A stretch of DNA of 64,000 bases from Nocardioides jensenii JCM 1364 = NBRC 14755 (lineage in GTDB: Bacteria > Actinomycetota > Actinomycetes > Propionibacteriales > Nocardioidaceae), in NCBI RefSeq assembly GCF_001552535.1, contig NZ_BCRJ01000039.1:1-64000 (forward strand), read 5' to 3'. The translations under genes and the position numbers were made by a program. The notes beneath the pieces are model-generated. The model worked only from the letters and a program-made list of their open reading frames with translations. It did no database searches and had not been told where the DNA came from. Below are positions 54,690 through 62,697 of the stretch, piece after piece (position 1 is the stretch's first letter; every line of letters starts with the position of its first letter).

Positions 54690-54763
54690 GGCCCCGTAGC
54701 GCAGTTGGTTAGCGCGCCGCCCTGTCACGGCGGAGGCCGCGGGTTCGAGTCCCGTCGGGGTCG
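54690..54763 (+). tRNA. tRNA-Asp (GTC)
   Basis: Acceptor GGCCCCG/CGGGGTC, anticodon loop CTGTCAC (GTC) in stem CCGCC/GGCGG, T loop TTCGAGT. Discriminator G at 54763, CCA not encoded. Followed by a strong terminator. Confidence 0.97.
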
Positions 54764-54768
54764 CAGAT

Positions 54769-54803
54769 GCGAGGTCCACGCGCAAGCGTGGGCCTCGCTT
54801 TTT
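54769..54803 (+). terminator. Rho-independent terminator after tRNA-Asp
   Basis: 13-bp stem (54769-54781 with 54786-54798, one G-U pair), GCAA tetraloop, then five T. Confidence 0.92.
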
Positions 54804-54811
54804 CGTTGCCC

Positions 54812-54817
54812 TACCGT
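54812..54817 (+). promoter_or_regulatory. Metallopeptidase gene -10, leaderless start
   Basis: TACCGT, 7 bases before GTG 54825. Confidence 0.5.
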
Positions 54818-54824
54818 GGGCACC

Positions 54825-55208
54825 GTGACGGACGAAGAATCACCGGTTGAGCCGCGCGGAGTCGAACTCGACCGCGGCGGCTTCGAGGCCCTCGTGGACC
54901 GGGCGCTCGACGACATCCCCGACGAGATCGCCGCCCTGGTGGAGAACCTCGTCGTGCTCGTCGAGGACGAGCCGCCCGCGGACGACCCCGACCTGCTGGG
55001 GCTCTACGACGGCGTCGCGCTGACCGACCGCCTGTCCAACCACGCCGGTGCACTGCCCGACCGGGTGTTCGTGTTCCGCAACCCGCTGCAGGAGATGTGC
55101 GCGAGCGAGGACGAGCTCGTCGACGAGGTCCGGATCACCGTGGTGCACGAGATCGCGCACCACTTCGGGATCGGTGAGGCCGAGCTGCACCGCCTGGGCT
55201 ACGCCTGA
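54825..55208 (+). CDS. Zincin-like metallopeptidase family protein
   Basis: 127 residues. The motif HEIAHHFG (about residue 110) is the HExxH zinc site of the DUF1025/zincin-like family; upstream RVFVFRNPLQEMC and DEVRITVVHE are typical. Short, cytoplasmic. Glu of HEIAHH is the expected catalytic base, third ligand probably Glu or His in GIGEAELHRLGY. Substrate unknown. Leaderless GTG start supported by TACCGT. Confidence 0.88.
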   Translation: MTDEESPVEPRGVELDRGGFEALVDRALDDIPDEIAALVENLVVLVEDEPPADDPDLLGLYDGVALTDRLSNHAGALPDRVFVFRNPLQEMCASEDELVDEVRITVVHEIAHHFGIGEAELHRLGYA

Positions 55209-55215
55209 GCCGAGG

Positions 55216-55542
55216 TCAGGCCTGGGTCGCGAACCCGAGAGCACAGGCGGTCAGTGAGAGCACCAGCGTGAGCACGACGTACGTCGTCCCGCGGCGGGCG
55301 CCGAGCCGCGAGGTCTGCACCGCGAAGGACGAGTAGGTCGTGAGGCCGCCGCAGAAGCCCACGCCGAGCAGGGCCATGGTGTGGCCGGTCAACCCGAGCG
55401 CGGAGAGCACCCCGAGCGCGAACGACCCGACCACGTTGACCAGCAGGGTGCCGATCGGGAGGTCGCGGTCGAGGACGTGCCCGGTGACGTAGCGCAGCGG
55501 CGCTCCGACGGCGGCCCCGAGGGCGACCAGGAGCACGGTCAT
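55216..55542 (-). CDS. crcB: Fluoride channel Fluc, second subunit
   Basis: 108 residues, four membrane helices. CrcB/Fluc features: GTLLVNVVGSFALGV with the key Asn, GFCGGLTTYSSF with the central TTYS motif. Exports F- as a dual-topology dimer. Its ATG overlaps the upstream crcB stop (ATGA); two adjacent copies form an antiparallel heterodimer in many Gram-positives. Confidence 0.93.
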   Translation of the reverse strand: MTVLLVALGAAVGAPLRYVTGHVLDRDLPIGTLLVNVVGSFALGVLSALGLTGHTMALLGVGFCGGLTTYSSFAVQTSRLGARRGTTYVVLTLVLSLTACALGFATQA

Positions 55543-55958
55543 TCGTCGCCCTCCTCGTCGTCGAACTCCTGCTGGGCCGCCGGTGTCGACCAGCGGTGGG
55601 CGAACTCGACCGCGACCATCGCCGCGGCCAGTGTGCCGAGCACGTAGGCGCCGGCCATCCCGGTCGAGCCGTCGGCCACCAGGGCACGGGCCTCCTCGCA
55701 GTAGGTGCTCAGGGTCGTGTAGCCGCCGAGCACCCCGGTGCCGAGAAACAGCGGCAGCACCGGGTGACGGCGTACGACGGCCAGTGCCGGCAGCAGCGCC
55801 AGGAGCAGGCACCCGGTGACGTTGATCGCGAACGTGGTCCACGGGAAGCCGAGACCGTCGGGGACGAGATCCGAGAGACCCCAACGGGCGCTGGCGCCCA
55901 GGGCGCCGCCGAGGGCGACGGCCGCGACGTGCGCGGGGGTGAGGGGCGGGCGACTCAA
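55539..55958 (-). CDS. crcB: Fluoride channel Fluc, first subunit
   Basis: 139 residues from a TTG start at 55958 which overlaps the previous gene's stop (TTGA), making it the likely start. CrcB features: GFPWTTFAINVTGCLLLA, GVLGGYTTLSTYCEEA; a polar acidic C-terminal tail (QEFDDEEGDE). Partner to the next gene. Both follow an anti-sigma-like ATPase gene; no fluoride riboswitch was recognised. Confidence 0.92.
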   Translation of the reverse strand: MSRPPLTPAHVAAVALGGALGASARWGLSDLVPDGLGFPWTTFAINVTGCLLLALLPALAVVRRHPVLPLFLGTGVLGGYTTLSTYCEEARALVADGSTGMAGAYVLGTLAAAMVAVEFAHRWSTPAAQQEFDDEEGDE

Positions 55959-56944
55959 CGGATGGTGTGCTCGGGTCGATCGACGCTCTGCGTGCCCAGC
56001 CAGGGCAGCGGCGAGGCGCCGCCGCTCTGGCGGACGAGCTCGCCGAGGAACCAGCTCTGGAAGCGGCGCTGCTGGTCGGTGGAGGCCAGGGAGAGCATCC
56101 GCTCGGCCCGGCAGAAGGAGTCGGCCAGCTCGAGGACGTCGATCATCTGCTCGACCACCCGGTAGGCCTCGGGCGCGATCACCAACCGGATCGAGGCGGT
56201 GCGGGCACCGGCGTCGATGGCGCGATGGATCTCGTCGATGCCCAGGGTCTGCTGGACCTCCTCGCCGAACCGGGCGAACAGGTCGGTCAGCGTCTTGGCC
56301 ACGGGGTAGTCCTCCTCGTGGGCCAGGGACAGCAGCCGCAGCTCACGGCGTACGTCGCGGAAGTGGCGCCGCCACTCGACATAGAGGTCGATCGGGAACG
56401 AGGGGTAGTCGATGACGAGACCGTCGCCGATGCGCACCCGGGGAGGACGACCGGTGGACGCACTGTTGGAGACGTAGACCTGACCGGCCAGGTTGGGCTC
56501 CTCGACCGGCTCGTCGGCGGGTTCGAACCAGACCACCTTGCCGTCGTCGAGCAGCTCGGCCCCCCAGGCGTGTGACGACATCGCCACCATGCCCAGCCCA
56601 CGGCCGATGGTGGCCAGCAGCTCGTCCTCGTGCGTCATCCGGTGGTTGGGCGCCGGTGGTGTGCGGGACCCGTCGAGCACCTCGATGCGGGGGTGCCGCC
56701 GGGTGCCCCGGATCCGGACCTGGATCGGGGGGTCGCCATGCAGCAGTGCGTTGGTGACCAGCTCGGAGACGCCCAGCTCGGCGCTGTCGACCAGGTCGGA
56801 GCGCTCGAGCTCACGGCACGCCGAAGCCACCCAGCGGCGGGCATCCGAAACGGACCGCGGGCTGGATTCCAGCGGCAGCGCACCCCTACTCAGCGGCAAT
56901 CTCTCACCTTGTGTCGGGTTGTCGGTGACCCCATCTTGGGCCAC
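55955..56944 (-). CDS. Anti-sigma-like HATPase-domain protein
   Basis: 329 residues. The first 150 contain an RsbW/SpoIIAB-type ATPase: SVSDARRWVASACRELERSDLVDSAELGVSELVTNALLHGDPPIQVRI with the N box (ELVTNALLH), and GRGLGMVAMSSHAWGAELLDDGKVVWF as G box. The C-terminal 170 residues are a helical domain I do not recognise (FRDVRRELRLLSLAHEEDYPVAKTLTDLF). Streptomyces has many such HATPases acting on sigma or anti-anti-sigma factors. GTG start; coupled to crcB by TTGA overlap. Confidence 0.8.
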   Translation of the reverse strand: MAQDGVTDNPTQGERLPLSRGALPLESSPRSVSDARRWVASACRELERSDLVDSAELGVSELVTNALLHGDPPIQVRIRGTRRHPRIEVLDGSRTPPAPNHRMTHEDELLATIGRGLGMVAMSSHAWGAELLDDGKVVWFEPADEPVEEPNLAGQVYVSNSASTGRPPRVRIGDGLVIDYPSFPIDLYVEWRRHFRDVRRELRLLSLAHEEDYPVAKTLTDLFARFGEEVQQTLGIDEIHRAIDAGARTASIRLVIAPEAYRVVEQMIDVLELADSFCRAERMLSLASTDQQRRFQSWFLGELVRQSGGASPLPWLGTQSVDRPEHTIR

Positions 56945-57128
56945 AGGGGGTGGTCATGCCCAGCATCGCGGCGGTTGAAACCTGAAGCACCGATTTTCTC
57001 GAAAAGTTTCTCGTGGCGGCCTCCTGGCGGCCGGCGGGCAGGCCCGTTTCGGAGAAAACGAGCGAGGGTGGGATCATGGGGTACGGCAAGCAAGACGTCG
57101 TACACGTGATCAGAAAGGCCAGTGGGGA

Positions 57129-58586
57129 ATGGCAAGCAACAACGGCAAGCACCAGGTGGTCGTGATCGGCTCCGGGTTCGGCGGGCTGTTCGGCACCAAG
57201 GCCCTCAAGCGGTCCGACGTCGAGGTCACCATGGTCGCCAAGACCACCCACCACCTCTTCCAGCCCCTGCTCTACCAGGTCGCCACCGGCATCCTGTCGC
57301 AGGGCGAGATCGCGCCGCCGACCCGTGAGGTCCTGGCCAAGCAGAAGAACGCCCAGGTCCTGCTCGGCACGGTCACCGACGTCGACCTCGAGGCGAAGAC
57401 CGTCACCCACCACGTGCTGGGTCGCGAGACCGTCTCCCACTACGACTCGCTGATCGTGGCGGCCGGGGCGAGCCAGTCCTACTTCGGCAACGACCACTTC
57501 GCCGAGTTCGCCCCCGGCATGAAGAGCATCGACGACGCCCTCGAGCTGCGCGGCCGCATCTTCGGCGCCTTCGAGATGGCCGAGAACGCCGCCCGCCGCG
57601 GCGAGGCCTACGACCACCTGCTGACCTTCGTGGTCGTGGGCGCCGGCCCGACCGGTGTCGAGATGGCCGGCCAGATCGCCGAGCTGGCCCACAAGACCCT
57701 CAAGCGCGACTTCCGCAGCATCGACACCAAGCAGGCCCGGATCATCCTCGTCGACGCGGCGCCCCAGGTGCTGCCGCCGTTCGGTGCCAAGCTCGGCGCC
57801 AAGGCCAAGAGCGAGCTCGAGAAGATCGGCGTCGAGGTCCAGCTCGGCGCGATGGTGACCAGCGTCGACGAGCGCGGTCTCGAGCTGAAGGACAAGGACG
57901 GCACGATCCGTCGCATCGACTCGGTCGCCAAGATCTGGGCCGCCGGCGTGCAGGCGAACCCGATCGGCAAGACACTCTCGGAGCAGACCGGCGCGCCGCT
58001 GGACCGCGCCGGTCGCATCGCGGTCAACCCCGACCTCACCCTCCCGGGTCACCCCGAGGTGTTCGTGCTCGGCGACATGATCGCCCTCGACAACCTGCCG
58101 GGCGTCGCCCAGGTGGCGATCCAGGGCGCGAAGTACGCCGCCAAGGAGATCGACCACCGGCTCAAGGGCAAGGCCCCGCAGCAGCCCTTCAAGTACTTCG
58201 ACAAGGGCTCGATGGCGATCATCAGCAAGTTCCGCGCGGTCGCCAGCGTCGGCAAGCTGAAGCTCAACGGTTCGATCGCCTGGCTGATGTGGCTGGGCGT
58301 CCACCTGATCTACCTGACCGGCTTCAAGAACCGCATCGGAGCCCTGCTGAGCTGGGCGATCACGTTCATCGGCAACGACCGCTCCGAGCGGACCGTCACC
58401 GAGCAGCAGATCTTCGCCCGGGTGGCGTTGGAGCGGCTGGGTGGCGGAGCCAAGGACCTGGTCAGCGAGCCCGGCGAGTTCGACGCCAAGCTCGAGGCCC
58501 GGCGCACCGAGCTGGAGAGGGTGGCTGCCGAGGAGGCGCGCCTGACCGACGAGGGCCAGCGCGGCGTCCACGCCGACGCCGGCTGA
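57129..58586 (+). CDS. ndh: Type II NADH dehydrogenase (NDH-2)
   Basis: 485 residues. FAD dinucleotide fold GSGFGGLFG at the N-terminus, NAD fold VVVGAGPTGVEMAGQIAEL (about 175-193), AKTTHHLFQPLLYQVATG (quinone/FAD region), VFVLGDMIAL. The C-terminal amphipathic membrane-binding helices (GSIAWLMWLGVHLIYLTGFKNRIGALLSWAITFIG) anchor it on the inner face, reducing menaquinone without pumping protons. Possible Shine-Dalgarno AGTGGGGA. Divergent from the HATPase gene, 184 bases apart. Confidence 0.93.
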   Translation: MASNNGKHQVVVIGSGFGGLFGTKALKRSDVEVTMVAKTTHHLFQPLLYQVATGILSQGEIAPPTREVLAKQKNAQVLLGTVTDVDLEAKTVTHHVLGRETVSHYDSLIVAAGASQSYFGNDHFAEFAPGMKSIDDALELRGRIFGAFEMAENAARRGEAYDHLLTFVVVGAGPTGVEMAGQIAELAHKTLKRDFRSIDTKQARIILVDAAPQVLPPFGAKLGAKAKSELEKIGVEVQLGAMVTSVDERGLELKDKDGTIRRIDSVAKIWAAGVQANPIGKTLSEQTGAPLDRAGRIAVNPDLTLPGHPEVFVLGDMIALDNLPGVAQVAIQGAKYAAKEIDHRLKGKAPQQPFKYFDKGSMAIISKFRAVASVGKLKLNGSIAWLMWLGVHLIYLTGFKNRIGALLSWAITFIGNDRSERTVTEQQIFARVALERLGGGAKDLVSEPGEFDAKLEARRTELERVAAEEARLTDEGQRGVHADAG

Positions 58587-58587
58587 G

Positions 58588-59244
58588 CTACTCGAAGGAC
58601 TCCTGCTTCGGGCCGTCGGCTCGTTCGCGTGCCCAGCGGGGCAGGATGAACACGCCCTCGGCGTGGACCGTCGGGCCGTCGGCGTCGCCGATGTGTCCCT
58701 CGACGTAGGTCTTGACGCCCTCGACCTTGACGATCGCGCCCTCGGCGTGGAGCGGGCCCAGAGGCGTGCCGCGTCGGTAGCTGAGGGTGAGCCGCCCGGT
58801 CATGCCGGGTGAGCCGCCGGCCGCGGCCGCCTCGCCGCAGATCTGGTCGAGGATCAGGGCGCTGACTCCGCCGTGCACCAGGCCGGGCGGCCCTTCGTAG
58901 GCGGCGCCCAGGGTGAAGTCGGCCCACGCCCGGCCCTGCTCGGATCGCTCGATCAGCAAGGGCGGTGCGATCGGGTTGCGGACGCCGATGACGCTGTTGC
59001 CCCAGTTGCGCATCGAGCCGTCGCCACCGACGGTGACCCCGTAGGAGCCGTCGAGCTGACTGGCACGGAGCCGGGAGGTGAGTGCATCGATCTCGGCGCG
59101 GACCGCCGCCAGCTCCTCATGCTCGACGGTGCTGCGGACGACCGCGTCGACGAGCTCACGGGTGCTCTGGGCCAGGCCTCCGGCGACCTCGCGTTCGCGT
59201 TCGATCTCCTCGGGGCTGAGGTCCTCGGACCGGTAGTTGAACAT
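58588..59244 (-). CDS. PaaI-type hotdog thioesterase
   Basis: 218 residues from ATG 59244, 7 bases after TAGGGT. N-terminal helical part of 90 residues (EEIEREREVAGGLAQSTRELVDAVVRSTVEHEELAAVRAEI), then a hotdog domain with HGGVSALILDQICGEAAA (about 138-155) as in PaaI/YbgC thioesterases. Likely hydrolyses an acyl- or aryl-CoA. Conserved Asp (LDQ) is the catalytic candidate. Confidence 0.85.
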   Translation of the reverse strand: MFNYRSEDLSPEEIEREREVAGGLAQSTRELVDAVVRSTVEHEELAAVRAEIDALTSRLRASQLDGSYGVTVGGDGSMRNWGNSVIGVRNPIAPPLLIERSEQGRAWADFTLGAAYEGPPGLVHGGVSALILDQICGEAAAAGGSPGMTGRLTLSYRRGTPLGPLHAEGAIVKVEGVKTYVEGHIGDADGPTVHAEGVFILPRWARERADGPKQESFE

Positions 59245-59251
59245 GCTGCTC

Positions 59252-59257
59252 ACCCTA
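59252..59257 (-). promoter_or_regulatory. Thioesterase -10 hexamer, leaderless start
   Basis: Minus-strand TAGGGT, 7 bases before ATG 59244. Confidence 0.45.
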
Positions 59258-59319
59258 GAGGTTGGGCTCCGCACATATTTAGTTGTGTCCTGCCTTCGGG
59301 ACGTGATGGGTTGTCCCGC

Positions 59320-59844
59320 ATGACCGAGCTCGTGCCGCCCTCACCCGACCTGTACGACTCCTGGCTCGCGGCCGAGGAGGATTTCGGGGACGAGCACCGT
59401 GACGGCTCCGGTGCGTTCGGCGGGCGGGAGAGCACGGAGCGGTCGTCGTACGACCTGATGGTGGCGCAGCGCCTGGCGGAGGGCGACCCGGCCACCCCGA
59501 TGCCCGAGGATCGGGTGCACTGCACCTACCTCTGGATGGTCGAGGACGGCGAGTTCGTCGGCTACCTGGCGATCCGGCACTCGCTGACGCCGTTCCTGCT
59601 CGAGGAGGGCGGCCACATCGGCTATTCGGTGCGGCCCTCCCGGCGGCGCGAGGGGCATGCCACGCGGGCGCTGGCCCTGTCGCTGCCGGTCGCCGCGTCG
59701 CTGGGCATCGACCGGGTGCTGGTCACCTGCGACGAGGACAACGCCGGGTCGCGGCGCACCATCGAGAAGAACGGTGGCGTGTTCGAGGACGTACGCCGGG
59801 GCAAGCGTCGCTACTGGATCGCCGTGGGGAGCTCAGTGGGCTGA
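59320..59844 (+). CDS. GNAT family N-acetyltransferase
   Basis: 174 residues from ATG 59320. Acetyl-CoA binding strand-loop: HIGYSVRPSRRREGHATRALALSL (motif A; RRxxxGHAT), followed by VLVTCDEDNAGSRRTIEKNGGVFEDV (motif B). N-terminal 50 residues are family-variable. Target unknown. Its last 12 bases overlap the converging gene's end. Confidence 0.85.
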   Translation: MTELVPPSPDLYDSWLAAEEDFGDEHRDGSGAFGGRESTERSSYDLMVAQRLAEGDPATPMPEDRVHCTYLWMVEDGEFVGYLAIRHSLTPFLLEEGGHIGYSVRPSRRREGHATRALALSLPVAASLGIDRVLVTCDEDNAGSRRTIEKNGGVFEDVRRGKRRYWIAVGSSVG

Positions 59845-61539
59845 GCCGCCCCGGAAGCGCTCGAGCACCTGGGTGAACTCCTCGGGGTCGACCATGGTGG
59901 GGTTGACCACGTACGGCGGCATGCCGGTGCGGTGGATCAGCACCTTCCAGCCACGGTGCCCGGGCGTGCCGACCGTCTCGAAGTCGGTGTAGCTGCTGGT
60001 CAGGTCGAAGCGGTGATGACTGTCGTGGGTGCGGATGTCGAGGTTGCCGCGCTCGACGACCACCGTGGGCGGGGCGGCGGTGGAGTGCGCGCTCCAGATG
60101 ACGAAGGTGATCAGCGCGGCGACGGCGGCCACGGCGATGTTCGTCGTCGTGCGGTCCTGCCACGCCTGCCAGGCCAGGAACGCGGTGGCGACCACGCCGA
60201 CGGCGAGCAGAACCAGGAGCAAGGTCTGGGTGCTGCGCTGCGGTGAGAGCTCGATGGTCTCGTGGTTCAGGTCCGGTTGACGGCTCGGAGGCTCCGGCTT
60301 CCTCGGGGTCGCTGCCGAGGGCACTGGCTCGGGCCGTGGCTCGGGCTGGGCCGGTTCGGGTCGGACGGTCTCGGGCTGCACGGTCTCGGGTCGGACGGTC
60401 TCGGGTCGGATGGTCTCGGGTGGGACGGTCTCGGGTCGGGTGGCTGCGGCGACCATGGCGGCGATGCTCGCGCCCGAGATCTCCCGGGTGGGTGACAGCG
60501 GCTCGGGCTGGTCGGGCTCGACCGCGGGCTCGACCTGTGCTGGTCGGTGCTCGGTCGGCCGGGGCGGGTCGGGGACGCTGGGCTTGCGGATCGTGCGGGT
60601 GCTGTCGGCCCGCGCGGTTGCCGCGGCCAGGATCTCTTCGAGGGTCTCGTAGCGCCGCTCGGGTTCGGGGTCAGGCCCGGGCTCGGGCCGGGTCGCCACG
60701 GGTGGGTCGGTGGGCTCTGCGGCTTCGCCGGTGGCGCGGAGGACGGCGGCCAGGGCCGGTCCGGCAACGGCGCTGTCGGTGATCCGCGGGGACTCGACAC
60801 CGGCGGTCGCGACCGCAGGCGTCTCGGCAGACGGCTCGGCAGGGGTCTGGGTCGGTTCGGCCGGTTCCGTCACGTCGCTCGCCCCGTTCGTCGGGGTCGG
60901 GTCTGAGGCCGGCTGCGGAGCCGGAGCTGCGTCGTCGCGAACGTCCATCGGTGTGGGGATGGGCGTGGGCGCGAGCCGGCGACGGCCGGTCAGGCGATCC
61001 GAGAGTCGACCACGCGGCCGCTCGTGCGTCGAGTCGTCGCCGGCAGGCCCCTCGCGCAGGGCGGCGAACACGTCGACCGGGCTCGACGGGGTGAAGTCGT
61101 CGACCTCGACGTCACGGGTGGGCAGCAGCGATCGTGCTGCCGGTGGTTCGAGCTCGGTCTGCGGCTCTGCGTCGGAGTCGGGTCCGGCGTCAGCCTCGAC
61201 CATGTGCGCAGGTTCGGCATCCGCCTCGACCTGCGGGTCTGACTCGGGCTCGCTCTGCGGGTCTGACTCGGGCTCGGCCTGCGGGTCTGACTCTGACTGT
61301 GGCTCGGGCTCGCTCGCGGGGTCGGGCTCGGGTTCGGGCTCGGGCTCGGGTTCGGGCTCGGGCTCGGGCTCGGAGAGGCCGAGCACCTCCTCGATCGGCG
61401 CGGTCAGCGGATCTGGCGCGGCCTGGTCGTCCTGGCCGTGTCGCAGCGTCGGGCGTGGGTCGGCAGCCGGTTCGTGGCTGACCAGCCAACGGTCGATCAA
61501 GCCCGGCTCAACAGGCTCGTCGCGCGAAGGGGATCCCAT
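59833..61539 (-). CDS. Glu/Pro-rich repeat membrane protein, unknown function
   Basis: 568 residues from ATG 61539, 8 bases after a TAGTTT hexamer. Cytoplasmic or outside part of about 430 residues is low-complexity: (EP)8 at residues 57-72, SEPESDP-like units, and an RPETV/QPETV/PPETI tandem stretch around residue 375-400. Two membrane helices (about 438-455 and 465-485) precede a 75-residue folded tail (HRFDLTSSYTDFETVGTPGHRGWKVLIHRTG), perhaps PH-like. Rapid expansion of repeats suggests slippage. No named family. Confidence 0.75.
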   Translation of the reverse strand: MGSPSRDEPVEPGLIDRWLVSHEPAADPRPTLRHGQDDQAAPDPLTAPIEEVLGLSEPEPEPEPEPEPEPEPDPASEPEPQSESDPQAEPESDPQSEPESDPQVEADAEPAHMVEADAGPDSDAEPQTELEPPAARSLLPTRDVEVDDFTPSSPVDVFAALREGPAGDDSTHERPRGRLSDRLTGRRRLAPTPIPTPMDVRDDAAPAPQPASDPTPTNGASDVTEPAEPTQTPAEPSAETPAVATAGVESPRITDSAVAGPALAAVLRATGEAAEPTDPPVATRPEPGPDPEPERRYETLEEILAAATARADSTRTIRKPSVPDPPRPTEHRPAQVEPAVEPDQPEPLSPTREISGASIAAMVAAATRPETVPPETIRPETVRPETVQPETVRPEPAQPEPRPEPVPSAATPRKPEPPSRQPDLNHETIELSPQRSTQTLLLVLLAVGVVATAFLAWQAWQDRTTTNIAVAAVAALITFVIWSAHSTAAPPTVVVERGNLDIRTHDSHHRFDLTSSYTDFETVGTPGHRGWKVLIHRTGMPPYVVNPTMVDPEEFTQVLERFRGGSAH

Positions 61540-61607
61540 GTCAGAGAAAACTAGTCAATCGGCGCGACGTTATGGGGACGATCAGCCATTGAGACGGTCA
61601 TGACGAG

Positions 61608-61680
61608 TAGGCCCTGTGGGACTCGAACCCACAACCAACGGATTAAAAGTCCGGAGCTCTGCCAATTGAGCTAAGGGCCC
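61608..61680 (-). tRNA. tRNA-Lys (TTT)
   Basis: Acceptor GGGCCCT/AGGGCCT (first pair G-U), anticodon loop CTTTTAA (TTT) in stem CCGGA/TCCGT, T arm TTGTGGGTTCGAGTCCCACA. Discriminator A at 61608, CCA not encoded. Confidence 0.97.
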
Positions 61681-61831
61681 GGAGGACCAGGTCGTCGTAC
61701 GACTGCCTGATCCGCGGTGGAACAGGGTATCCCGCCGCGATTGCGGTTCCTGTTACACCCCTGTCGCGAAGAGTTCACCTCATCCCGAGAATTCGATGGG
61801 TCGTGACGGTTTCTTTTCTCTAGGGGATTGG

Positions 61832-62008
61832 TAGTGTCATGCCTACATCAGATGCAAGTTCCAGTACGGCTGACGCCCTTGGAGTTTGTGATCCAACGGC
61901 GTTTCTTCTTCGTGGGCCTGCTTCTACGAGTCGGAGCGACGTATCACCGCAGCTGATGTGGGGTTGTCGCAGTGATGACCTCTCGCCCCGACAAAGGAGT
62001 AACGAGCA
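61832..62008 (+). promoter_or_regulatory. Cold shock gene promoter and long 5' leader
   Basis: 61681-62008 holds no gene. TAGTGT (61832-61837) is a likely -10; transcription from about 61844 gives a 165-base AT-richer leader with AAAGGAG (61993-61999) before the ATG. Long leaders of cspA genes fold differently in the cold, so thermal control is likely but unshown here. Confidence 0.45.
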
Positions 62009-62212
62009 ATGGCTCAGGGCACCGTCAAGTGGTTCAACGCTGAGAAGGGCTTCGGCTTCATCGCCCAGGAGGACGGCGGCGACGACGTCTTCGTGCACTA
62101 CTCGGCCATCCAGACCAACGGCTACAAGTCGCTGGACGAGAACCAGAAGGTCGAGTTCGACGTCACCCAGGGCCCCAAGGGCCCGCAGGCGGAGAACGTT
62201 CGCCCGCTCTGA
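62009..62212 (+). CDS. Cold shock protein, CspA family
   Basis: 67 residues: [34 protein letters not shown] with RNP1 (KGFGFI) and RNP2 (VFVHY), the nucleic acid binding aromatics. RNA chaperone. Strong Shine-Dalgarno AAAGGAG. Followed by a strong hairpin terminator. Confidence 0.97.
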   Translation: MAQGTVKWFNAEKGFGFIAQEDGGDDVFVHYSAIQTNGYKSLDENQKVEFDVTQGPKGPQAENVRPL

Positions 62213-62262
62213 TCGAATCGATCGAGCACGACACGAAGAAGGTCCACTGACCTGACTTCACA

Positions 62263-62305
62263 CCGTTGGCCCCAGCCTCAGGCTGGGGCCAACGGGTCAT
62301 TTTCG
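62263..62305 (+). terminator. Terminator after cold shock gene
   Basis: About 14-16-bp stem (62264-62277 with 62281-62294), tiny loop, then GTCATTTT. Confidence 0.88.
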
Positions 62306-62416
62306 AGTCATTTTGTGGAAACAAGGATGTTTCGGCCCCACCCATGCAGGGCAGCATGGGACATGGAGCATGCCCAGAGCAGGGCTTGGGGGGCGCTCCA
62401 TTGAAAGGGAGGCAGC

Positions 62417-62602
62417 GTGCACGACCAGTTCGACGTCACGCTCGAGGACCAGGAGCTGCTGGAGGAGGTCGAGTTGACCACCAGCCTGATCATCGCGGCA
62501 AGTGAGTCCGACCAGTCGCTGACCCAGGAGCAGATCGACGAGATCCTGGGCGTGACTCCGGCAACCGCCGAGGCTGCGGTCGCCGACGAGGCGACCGAGT
62601 AG
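62417..62602 (+). CDS. Small acidic protein, unknown function
   Basis: 61 residues, GTG start with AAAGGGAGG 8 bases upstream. Sequence HDQFDVTLEDQELLEEVELTTSLIIAASESDQSLTQEQIDEILGV is strongly acidic and helical, no membrane helix. Conserved-looking in this position behind csp from memory only. A terminator follows, so it is a monocistron of its own. Confidence 0.7.
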   Translation: MHDQFDVTLEDQELLEEVELTTSLIIAASESDQSLTQEQIDEILGVTPATAEAAVADEATE

Positions 62603-62623
62603 TCGGCACGCCGTACGACGTGA

Positions 62624-62660
62624 CAGGGCCGGCCCGTTCGGGGCCGGCCCTGTTCTTTGT
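62624..62660 (+). terminator. Terminator before copper operon
   Basis: 12-bp perfect stem (62624-62635 with 62641-62652), 5-base loop, then TTCTTTGTCTT. Confidence 0.9.
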
Positions 62661-62671
62661 CTTGCCATGCT

Positions 62672-62690
62672 TACCCTAGGGGGGTACCCT
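62672..62690 (+). promoter_or_regulatory. CsoR operator overlapping csoR -10
   Basis: TACCC-TAGGG-GGGTA (62672-62686) is the G/C-rich dyad bound by CsoR; TACCCT (62685-62690) within its right end is the -10, 7 bases before the csoR ATG. Apo-CsoR would block RNA polymerase; Cu(I) would release it. Confidence 0.7.
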
Positions 62691-62697
62691 ATTGAAC

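Noticed and set aside
55216-55958. Fluoride riboswitch upstream of crcB
   Set aside because: The crcB pair overlaps the HATPase gene with no leader; no pseudoknot-like motif was recognised.
61839-62255. 138-residue plus-strand frame beginning just after the csp -10
   Set aside because: Out of frame with csp through its whole coding region; the starting ATG lies one base after the hexamer, before the transcription start.
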